Assembly (NCBI GenBank): GCA_036489975.1
Contig: DASXES010000059.1
Coordinates: 59,521 to 123,520, forward strand
Length of the DNA: 64,000 nucleotides
Direction: 5' to 3'
Source: Roseiarcus sp036489975
Lineage (GTDB): Bacteria; Pseudomonadota; Alphaproteobacteria; Rhizobiales; Beijerinckiaceae
Below the pieces are notes generated by a model. The model made no database searches and was not told the DNA's origin. It saw only the letters and a program-made list of their open reading frames with translations. Shown here piece by piece: positions 1 through 7,026 of the stretch; within the stretch, counting starts at the first letter, position 1; every line of letters begins with the position of its first letter. The position numbers and the translations under genes were made by a program.

Positions 1-720
1 GACGTCGCCGTTGTCGCGGCTTACGGCCTCATTCTGCCGGTTCCCATTCTCGCAGCGACGAAGCTCGGGTGTCTCAACCTGCACGGGTCGCTTCTGCCGC
101 GCTGGCGAGGCGCGGCGCCGATCCAGCGGGCGATCATGGCCGGCGACAAGGAAACGGGCGTCGACGTCATGCGCATGGAGGCCGGCCTCGACACCGGGCC
201 GGTCGGATTGCGCGAAATCATACCCATTCGTCCCGACGACACAGCGGGAGACCTGACGCGCCGCCTTTCCGCGATCGCCGCCCGGCTCGCGGTCAGCGCC
301 CTTGAGGCGCTCGTAGCCGGCCGATTGACCTTCGAGCCGCAGCCCCCCGACGGGGCCAGTTACGCCCGCAAAATCGAGAAGAGCGAGGCGGAGATCGACT
401 GGACGCAAGCCGCGGAAGCCGTCCGTAACCAGATCCATGGGCTCTCGCCCGCGCCGGGCGCTTTTTCCAGGGTCGTGATCGGTGATCGCGAGGAGAGCGT
501 GAAGCTTTTCCGCGCCGAGGTCGCGGATGGCGAAGGGCCGCCGGGGACGCTTCTGTCGGACGACATGCGGATCGCCTGCGGGTCAGGCGCGATACGGGTT
601 CTCGAGGGGCAGCGCGCCGGCAGGACGGCCATGGGCGGCGGCGAATTTATGCGTGGGGCGAAGCTGGGGCCGGGCGCGACATTCGGCCGGGCGGGCGAGC
701 CGTCCATAGCGAAACATTGA
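1..720 (+). CDS. fmt: Methionyl-tRNA formyltransferase, C-terminal part (5' end outside window)
   Basis: Transfers a formyl group from 10-formyl-tetrahydrofolate to Met-tRNAfMet for translation initiation. The frame is open from base 1 and ends in TGA at 718-720, leaving 239 residues; the family is usually about 310, so roughly the first 70-80 residues are missing. The stretch HGSLLPRWRGAAPIQRAI near visible residue 28 is the conserved catalytic/substrate loop of Fmt, followed by the DTGP motif; the second half matches the OB-like C-terminal domain that grips the tRNA. It converges on prfB. No intact gene follows it on this strand before the prfB terminator. Confidence 0.95.
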   Translation, partial: DVAVVAAYGLILPVPILAATKLGCLNLHGSLLPRWRGAAPIQRAIMAGDKETGVDVMRMEAGLDTGPVGLREIIPIRPDDTAGDLTRRLSAIAARLAVSALEALVAGRLTFEPQPPDGASYARKIEKSEAEIDWTQAAEAVRNQIHGLSPAPGAFSRVVIGDREESVKLFRAEVADGEGPPGTLLSDDMRIACGSGAIRVLEGQRAGRTAMGGGEFMRGAKLGPGATFGRAGEPSIAKH

Positions 721-898
721 CAAAATCAGAAATTTGCTTTACACATATTCTTATGGACGGAATATCATCCGACCTGGCTTGGGATATGCGGGGCGGTCGC
801 CTTGAATGAAGACGGCCACAACCGGTGCGCGAGTTAAGGAGCGAGGCCGGAAATTTTTTGCGCCAAACGCGCGTAACCCATTGAAAAGTCCCGATTCG

Positions 899-932
899 AA
901 AAAATAAACGCTAGTTCTTTTACTAGCGTTTA
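899..932 (-). terminator. Rho-independent terminator of the prfB transcript
   Basis: Read on the minus strand, a perfect 10-bp stem (TAAACGCTAG at 932-923 pairing with CTAGCGTTTA at 914-905, 8-nt loop) is followed directly by six T residues (904-899). It lies about 110 bases past the prfB stop codon, in the correct orientation to end the amidase/PBP1A/prfB transcription unit. Confidence 0.8.
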
Positions 933-973
933 TGCGCATTTTGCTAGCGTTTACGCGCGTTTACTGGCGTTTA
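905..973. repeat. Phased CTAGCGTTTA repeat array
   Basis: CTAGCGTTTA occurs at 923-932 and 944-953, and as CTGGCGTTTA at 964-973, plus an inverted copy at 905-914. The direct copies start 21 and 20 bases apart, that is, two helical turns. The first pair forms the terminator stem; the other copies are not needed for termination and are unexplained. Confidence 0.7.
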
Positions 974-1041
974 TTTGCAGCGTCCCACGGGGTGACGCGC
1001 GCACTGGTTGTATCCGGGCCGACGGGCGGGAGCGCCCCGGC

Positions 1042-2170
1042 CTATTCGACATCCTCGACCGCGACCGTCCGTCCGGAGAGGCGCTGCGCCAGCGAAGCCT
1101 CCATGAACGGGTCGAGATCGCCGTCGAGCACCTCGTCGGGCGAACTCGAAACGTGGCCGGTGCGAAGGTCCTTCACCATCTGGTAGGGCTGGAGCACATA
1201 CGAGCGGATCTGATGGCCCCAGCCGATGTCGGTCTTGGAGGCCGCGTCGGCGGTGGCCTTCTCCTCGCGCTTCTGCAGCTCGAGCTCGTAGAGGCGCGCG
1301 CGCAGCATGTTCCAGGCGGTCGCCCGGTTCTTGTGCTGCGAGCGTTCCGACTGGCAGGCGACGACGATGCCGGTCGGAATGTGGGTGATGCGCACGGCCG
1401 ATTCGGTCTTGTTGACGTGCTGCCCGCCGGCGCCGGACGCGCGGTACGTGTCGATCCGGCAATCGCCCTCGTTGACTTCAACCTTTATCCGGTCGTCGAC
1501 CACCGGATAGACCCAGACGGAGGCGAAGCTCGTGTGCCGGCGCGCGTTCGAATCGAAAGGGGATATGCGCACCAGGCGATGAACGCCCGACTCCGTCTTC
1601 AGCCAGCCATGCGCGTTATGGCCCTTGACGACGATGGTTGCGGACTTGACGCCGGCCTCGTCCCCATCCGTCTCTTCAATCACCTCGACGTCGAACTTTC
1701 GCCGCTCTGCCCAGCGCACGTACATGCGCAAGAGCATCCGCGCCCAGTCGCAGCTCTCGGTGCCCCCCGCTCCGGAATGCACTTCGACATAGCTGTCGTT
1801 GGAGTCCGCCTCGCCCGAAAGCAGCGCTTCGAGCTGGCGCCGTTCGCCTTCAGCCTTCAGCACCTTGAGGGCCGTGATTCCCTCGGTTTCCGCCGCTGCG
1901 TCGCCTTCGGCTTCGCCAAGCTCGACCAGCGTCGTCGCGTCCTCGAGGTCCCGTTCTATCTTCTTGAGCGAGCCCAGCCGGTCTTCCAGCATGGTGCGCT
2001 CGCGCATCACCTTTTCGGCCGATTCGGGATCGCTCCAGAGACCCGGATCTTCGGATTTTGCGTTCAGTTCCCCAAGACGTCGCGTTGCGGTGTCGACGTC
2101 AAAGATGCCTCCTCAGCAGTCCCACGGACTGCTTGATGGATTCGGCCAATTGTTCAGCTTCCGCGCGCAT
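1042..2170 (-). CDS. prfB: Peptide chain release factor 2, expressed through a +1 programmed frameshift
   Basis: Recognises UGA/UAA stop codons and triggers peptide release on the ribosome. The main frame (2100-1042) carries the SPF-type anticodon motif (ISPFDSN) and the catalytic GGQ loop (SGAGGQHVNKTE). The first 23 codons (2170-2102, starting MRAEAEQLAE) lie in another frame and end ...LLRRHL-stop; a +1 slip at CTT TGA C joins them to DVDTATRRLGELN and the rest, giving 375 residues, the normal RF2 length. The gene lies 129 bases downstream of mrcA on the same strand, so co-transcription is likely. A single-frame reading beginning at 2010 would miss the N-terminal domain. Confidence 0.96.
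2098..2113 (-). promoter_or_regulatory. prfB programmed +1 frameshift signal
   Basis: Minus strand reads AGGAGG CAT CTT TGA C: an internal Shine-Dalgarno sequence (2113-2108), three bases, the slippery CTT, and the in-frame TGA stop (2101-2099) followed by C. Element order and spacing match the E. coli prfB autoregulatory site, in which scarce RF2 favours the shift and restores RF2 synthesis. Confidence 0.95.
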
Positions 2171-2299
2171 GATCCAACCAACGAATTTAGGAGTGCAATG
2201 TCCCCGCGCAAGACGGCGCCAAGCGGAGCGGGCCTGGCGGCGCCCCCGCCATCGGGCGTTGTCAGGGTCCGGCTCGCCCTGGAAGCGCTTGACACCCTC

Positions 2300-4711
2300 T
2301 CAATAGAGACCGCCTGTCCCCGCGCCGACCGAGCGATCGCTGCGCGCGGAGGTTTCCGATCCGCCCCCGCCGCCTCCGCCACCGCCGCCGCCATAGCTGT
2401 CAGGCGGGCCGGTGCCTGGCTTGAACGCCTCCATGATGGTGCCGGGTCCGGTGGCGCGCATGCCGGTTTTGACGTCGACCGAAACGAGCTTGATTCCGGG
2501 CGGAATACGGAACGGCGTGTCGGGAGTGTCCTTGAGCGCCATCTTCATGAAGTCTCGGAAGATCGGCGCCGTGTAGAGCGCCGCCTGAGCCTTGCCGCCA
2601 AGCGAACGCGGCTTGTCGTAGCCCATGAACACACCGAATGTGAGGTTCGGCGAATAGCCGATGAACCAGAGGTCCTTGGCGTCATTGGTGGTGCCGGTCT
2701 TGCCCGCCAGAGTCCTGCCGAGCTCCTTAATCGCGATGCCGGTGCCACGTTGGATGACACCCTCCAGGATCGAGGTGACCTGGTAGGCGGTCAGCGGATC
2801 GATCACCTGCTCACGTTTGTCGATCAGGCGCGGTTCGGGCTGGTTGTTCCATGTCGGGGCGTCGCAGCCTTCGCAGATGCGTTCGTCGTGCTTGTAGATC
2901 GTGTTCCCCCAACGATCCTGGATGCGATCGATCAGCGTCGCCTTCACGCGTTTGCCGCCGTTGGCGAACATCGAATAGGCGGTGACCATACGCAGCACTG
3001 TCGTCTCACCGGCGCCGATCGACATGGAGAGAAGCGGCGCCAGGTTGTCGTAGACGCCGAAGCGCTTGGCGTATTCGACGACCAGCGGCATGCCGATGTC
3101 GCGCGCGAGCCTGACCGTCATCAGGTTGATCGAATGCTCAACGGCGAATCGCAACGTACGGGGACCGGTCACCTCGCCTTCAAAGTTTGCCGGCGTCCAC
3201 AGCTGGCCGCTGCCGTCGTTGATCGTGACAGGCGAGTCCAGGATGATCGAGGACGGCGTGTAGCCCTTGTCGAGCGCCGCCCCGTAGACGAAAGGCTTGA
3301 ACGAGGAGCCCGGCTGGCGCTGGGCCTGCGTCGCGCGGTTGAATTCCGATTCGTCAAACGAGAAGCCGCCGACCATCGCCAGCACGCGGCCCGTGAACGG
3401 ATCCATCGCGATGCAGGCGCCGGACACTTCCGGGATCTGGCGCAGGCGATACTGGCCGTCGTGGCCGACAATGGGTTCGACATAAAAGACGTCGCCGGGC
3501 TTGACCAGGTTCTTCAGCCCTCGGCCAGTCCAGTGCGCCCCTTCAAGGGTGACGGCTCCCGTCCGGCGATCGGCGACAACCGAGCCCGACTTGTCTCGCT
3601 CCGGCTGAAGGCCGATCCGGATGGCCGTGTTGCTGACGTCAAGCGCGACCGCCAGAACCCAAGGCTTGATGTCGCCGTAAGCTGGAATGTCGGCCAGGGG
3701 AAGGCCCCAGTCCTGGCCGATGTCGATGGTCTTGAGCGTGCCATGCCAGCCATAGGCCTCGTCATAGCGCACTAGACCGTCGACCAGCGCCTTACGCGCC
3801 ATCAGCTGAATTTTCGGGTCGAGCGTGGTGCGAACGGAGAGACCGCCCTCGTAGAGCTTCTGCTCACCGTACCGTTCTTGCAATTCGCGCCGGACCTCTT
3901 CCGCGAAGAATCCCGCGGCGATGGAGTTTGGCGTCAGCACGCGGGGATTGACGACCAGCGGCTCGGCGCGCGCCTCGTTCGCCTGCTTGGCGGTGATGTA
4001 GCCGTCTTCCTGCATGCGTCCGATGACGTAGTTGCGCCTTTCGATGGCCCGGTCATGATCCCGAAACGGGTTCAGCGAGCTCGGCTCCTTCGGCAGCGCC
4101 GCCAGATAGGCGGCTTCGGCGATGGTCAGCTCGTGCACGGACTTGTTGAAGTAACCGAGCGCAGCGGCGGCGACGCCGTAATTGGAAAGGCCGAGGTAAA
4201 TCTCATTGAGGTAGAGCTCGAGGATCTTTTCCTTCGAGTAAGCGGACTCGATTCGCAAGCTCAGCAGAATCTCGCGGATTTTTCGATCGAAAGTCCGGTC
4301 CGAGTTCAAGAGAAAGTTCTTGGCGACCTGCTGCGTAATGGTCGAGGCGCCCTGAATGTGGCGCGAACCCTGCAAGTAAATGAGTCCCGCGCGCACGATG
4401 CCCTCGGGATCGACGCCCCAATGGCTATAGAAATTCTTGTCCTCGGCGGAAATGAAGGCGTGCTTGACCAAGTCGGGAATTTCGTCCGATGGCAGATAGA
4501 GCCTTCGCTCGCGTGAATATTCGGCGAGCAGGCTCCCATCCGCGGCGTGGACACGCGTCATGACCGGCGGCTCATAGTTCTTGAGCACGGAGTAATCCGG
4601 AAGCGCTTGTTCGTACTTCCACAAGACGCCGGCAAAAACCGCCGCTGCCACGACGAACAGCAACGCGCCAGTCGCAAATATGAAACCAATTATACGAGCG
4701 ATCCCGCGCAT
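2300..4711 (-). CDS. mrcA: Penicillin-binding protein 1A (bifunctional transglycosylase/transpeptidase)
   Basis: Class A PBP that polymerises lipid II and cross-links peptidoglycan in the periplasm. The 803 residues comprise an N-terminal membrane anchor (about 10-32), a GT51 transglycosylase domain with catalytic Glu90 in the ISAEDKNFY motif and the GASTITQQVAKN motif, an OB-like insert, and a transpeptidase domain with the SxxK nucleophile Ser469 (GSSFKP) and KTGTT box. The C-terminus carries an 11-Gly run before a short Ser-rich tail, probably a flexible disordered end. It is 286 bases downstream of the amidase gene and upstream of prfB, a gene order I recall as common in alphaproteobacteria. 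The interval 4712-4997 has a short direct repeat (CGAGACCGACC twice, near 4801-4829) but no gene. Confidence 0.96.
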   Translation of the reverse strand: MRGIARIIGFIFATGALLFVVAAAVFAGVLWKYEQALPDYSVLKNYEPPVMTRVHAADGSLLAEYSRERRLYLPSDEIPDLVKHAFISAEDKNFYSHWGVDPEGIVRAGLIYLQGSRHIQGASTITQQVAKNFLLNSDRTFDRKIREILLSLRIESAYSKEKILELYLNEIYLGLSNYGVAAAALGYFNKSVHELTIAEAAYLAALPKEPSSLNPFRDHDRAIERRNYVIGRMQEDGYITAKQANEARAEPLVVNPRVLTPNSIAAGFFAEEVRRELQERYGEQKLYEGGLSVRTTLDPKIQLMARKALVDGLVRYDEAYGWHGTLKTIDIGQDWGLPLADIPAYGDIKPWVLAVALDVSNTAIRIGLQPERDKSGSVVADRRTGAVTLEGAHWTGRGLKNLVKPGDVFYVEPIVGHDGQYRLRQIPEVSGACIAMDPFTGRVLAMVGGFSFDESEFNRATQAQRQPGSSFKPFVYGAALDKGYTPSSIILDSPVTINDGSGQLWTPANFEGEVTGPRTLRFAVEHSINLMTVRLARDIGMPLVVEYAKRFGVYDNLAPLLSMSIGAGETTVLRMVTAYSMFANGGKRVKATLIDRIQDRWGNTIYKHDERICEGCDAPTWNNQPEPRLIDKREQVIDPLTAYQVTSILEGVIQRGTGIAIKELGRTLAGKTGTTNDAKDLWFIGYSPNLTFGVFMGYDKPRSLGGKAQAALYTAPIFRDFMKMALKDTPDTPFRIPPGIKLVSVDVKTGMRATGPGTIMEAFKPGTGPPDSYGGGGGGGGGGGSETSARSDRSVGAGTGGLY

Positions 4712-4997
4712 CTCTCGACGGAAGCCTTCCCTTGCGCCCGTCGGCGAGCGCTCGGGGCGTCGAGACGAACTAAATTGCAGCGCCTGAAGGCGCGAACCCT
4801 ACGAGACCGACCTACGCTGCGAGACCGACCCGCGGACGTTCGTCACGCCGTAAGGATCCGGTTGGGGATCGAGCCCCCGGTTACATCCTGTCGTGCCCGA
4901 GTGAGGCGAATCTATGATCGCTGCGCCTCGCCCGGGAAACCGCGACGCCAATAGCCCGGCGGGCCCGCTGGGCGCAAGTCTTAATGCGCCGCGAGCC

Positions 4998-6263
4998 CTA
5001 GTGCGCCGATGGGGCTCCGGTCTGCACGGCCGACGAGGCGACGCCGCTTTCGGCTGACGGGACCCCGTCTGGCGTTCCAGGTCCGGCAAAGAATGCATCG
5101 ATCGCTTTGACCATCGCGCCAGCCGCCTTGGCCCGCCACTCCGGCGAGGCGAGAGACTGGACATCCTGCGCGTTCGAAAGATAGCCGAGTTCGACGAGGA
5201 CGGAGGGAAACTCCGGCGCCTTCAGGACGACGAAGCCCGCCGAACGTTCAGGGTTGTGGTTAAGCCTCGAGGCGCCGCGCAGGTTGTCGACAAGGCCCCG
5301 TGAGAAGATGTGGGCGTAGGTCCGGGTCTCGCGGCGCTTGAGATCAAACAGAATATCGGCGACGTCCGGATTTTCGAGACGACCGCCGCCGCGGGGGCTC
5401 CTGTCGGCGGCATTCTCGCGGGCCGCGATGCGGGCAGCCTCCGCGTCGGAAGCGCGGTCGGCCACGGTGTAGACCGTCGAGCCGCTGACGTTCGGGTCTT
5501 CGCTCAGCGTATCGGCGTGGACGGAGATGAACAACGACGCATTCGCCTTACGCGCGATGTCGACCCGATCGCCGAGATCGACATACTGATCGCTGTCGCG
5601 CGTCATCACAATGCTGTAGCGCTTCGTCGCTTCGAGCTGTCGCTTCAGCTCGGCGCAGAAATCAAAAACCAGGGTCTTCTCCTGCACCCCGTGAAGGCCT
5701 TGCGCGCCGCTGTCGACGCCGCCATGCCCTGGATCAAGGACGATCACCGGCGGCGCTTGAGCCGCTGCCGAAGCCACCCCCGCGGGTGAAACAGCAGGAG
5801 CACGGACAATCGCCGCAAAAGCAGAAGGATCGCAGGGCTTGAGCTCGATCGTAAGCCGCGCAGCCGGTTCGCCTTCGACGATGGGTCTGGCGGAAATACC
5901 GGCAGGACAGGCGGCGCGCTCAAGGTCGATAACGATCCGGGACTTGCCAGGGGCAAGCAGGCCGAAGCGAAAGCCCTTCACAAGCGAAACGTCAGGAAGC
6001 GCAGCTAGCCGGCCGACCGACGGATCGAGCTGAAAATTCACCTCCCGCATATCGACAACAATGCGGTCGGGCGAGGCCAAGGCGGATGCGCTCGCGTCAA
6101 CCGATCGCGACAGGTCGAACACTAGTTTGGCCGCGGTCGCGTCCTGCGAGAGCCGCACGCCGACCGCAACCGGCGGTCGCGCATCGCCGGCGAACCCGCT
6201 CTGGAGCGACATCCCCATCACAACGAGGACAGCAAGAGCCGCCAGCCGTCCCATTCGCGCCAT
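4998..6263 (-). CDS. amiC: Periplasmic N-acetylmuramoyl-L-alanine amidase (AMIN + Amidase_3)
   Basis: Zinc hydrolase that cuts the amide bond between MurNAc and the stem peptide, needed for septal peptidoglycan splitting. I chose ATG at 6263 because a GGGGGGAA ribosome site precedes it and the protein then begins MARMGRLAALAVLVVMGMSL, a typical signal peptide; starts further upstream would bury the signal. An AMIN domain (about residues 30-130, localises to septal wall) is followed by Amidase_3 with zinc ligands in LDPGHGGVDSG, the VHAD His and the catalytic Glu in LVELGYLSN. About 421 residues, normal for the family. AmiA, AmiB and AmiC paralogues are not separable here, so the symbol is nominal. 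Confidence 0.93.
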   Translation of the reverse strand: MARMGRLAALAVLVVMGMSLQSGFAGDARPPVAVGVRLSQDATAAKLVFDLSRSVDASASALASPDRIVVDMREVNFQLDPSVGRLAALPDVSLVKGFRFGLLAPGKSRIVIDLERAACPAGISARPIVEGEPAARLTIELKPCDPSAFAAIVRAPAVSPAGVASAAAQAPPVIVLDPGHGGVDSGAQGLHGVQEKTLVFDFCAELKRQLEATKRYSIVMTRDSDQYVDLGDRVDIARKANASLFISVHADTLSEDPNVSGSTVYTVADRASDAEAARIAARENAADRSPRGGGRLENPDVADILFDLKRRETRTYAHIFSRGLVDNLRGASRLNHNPERSAGFVVLKAPEFPSVLVELGYLSNAQDVQSLASPEWRAKAAGAMVKAIDAFFAGPGTPDGVPSAESGVASSAVQTGAPSAH

Positions 6264-7026
6264 TCCGGTTCCCCCCGCGGCGCCGCGCCGTTGTCCTAGT
6301 AGGGCCAATGCCGCTCCCGTGCAAACGCTCGGCGCCCAATCGGCCGAGCTGGACCAGGCGAGCAAAAGTGAGGGCGAAACACCTTTACGACGAGTTAACG
6401 AAGCCTACCGAGTAAAGCCGGTCCTCAGGAGCAACCTCCGGCGGCGCCGGAAAATCACAGACAGGAAAAGAACTTGCCAACGCTCTCGATGGCGCCTATT
6501 TAAGGCGCGTTACGAATTCGGATCGGATTCGTGCGGTCGGCCTGTTCTGCGATAGAGCGGGCATTTGCCGGGACCATCGTGTGATGGCCTTTAGGCCGCT
6601 CGAACAGCGCCGGGGTGGGTTGTCGACCCACTGGATTGCTTGCCACTCTCAAGGGTCCGGCCAGCATCCCAGGGGGAAGACGGAGGCGGAAGCCAGGATC
6701 GACCTGCCGGACAAAGGCCGGCGCCGCGGCTCGGATCGTGACATGGGCGCCCTCCGGCGCCGCTTGAATGGTGGCTTGTGAGCCATGCGTTGTTTTCAGG
6801 TCGACGATGTCCCGATGGCAAATCCACAAGTCTCCGGCCGCCTTTCGGGCGGCGGGGGCGCATCATCGCGGCGCGGTCGCATTCGAACAGCCTCCTGACG
6901 CCGCGGCGGCCCCTACCGCCTGGTTTCTCCATTTTTCCATCTCCAGCATAGACGCCCCGCGCGGCGCGAGCGGGCGGCCTGATCGGCCCTCGCCGCGAAT
7001 TCGCGTGCGCGGCGAGAGAGTTTATC
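6264..7026 (+). other. Divergent intergenic region / long rne leader
   Basis: No coding sequence here is convincing. The 760 bases separate the divergent amidase and RNase E genes. If the promoter at 6474-6502 is real, rne has an untranslated leader of roughly 510 bases. Long leaders are known for rne in other bacteria, where RNase E controls its own mRNA; that role is inference here. Confidence 0.5.
6474..6502 (+). promoter_or_regulatory. Putative sigma-70 promoter for rne
   Basis: TTGCCA (6474-6479), 17-base spacer, TATTTA (6497-6502), oriented towards rne. Spacing is ideal and the -10 sits in a locally AT-rich patch. No other equally good pair is apparent closer to the gene. Confidence 0.4.

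Larger units (their letters stand above)
721..1041. other. Intergenic region between convergent fmt and prfB
   Basis: No credible coding sequence is seen. The left half (721-898) is unremarkable and relatively AT-rich just after fmt. The right half holds the prfB-side terminator hairpin and the CTAGCGTTTA repeat array listed separately. Confidence 0.7.

Noticed and set aside
1799..3775. Long plus-strand open frame (658 codons) antisense to mrcA and the N-terminal part of prfB
   Set aside because: It is the antisense shadow of GC-rich codons; low-complexity Arg/Ala/Val-rich sequence with no family-like motif, while the minus strand encodes clear prfB and PBP1A.
4855..4895. tRNA-like arms (GGATCC...GGGGATCGAGCCCCCGG)
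   Set aside because: The bases do not fold into a cloverleaf with an anticodon arm and lack conserved T-arm residues.
6500..6829. 109-codon minus-strand frame upstream of rne
   Set aside because: No ribosome site or family match; it lies in the presumed rne leader.
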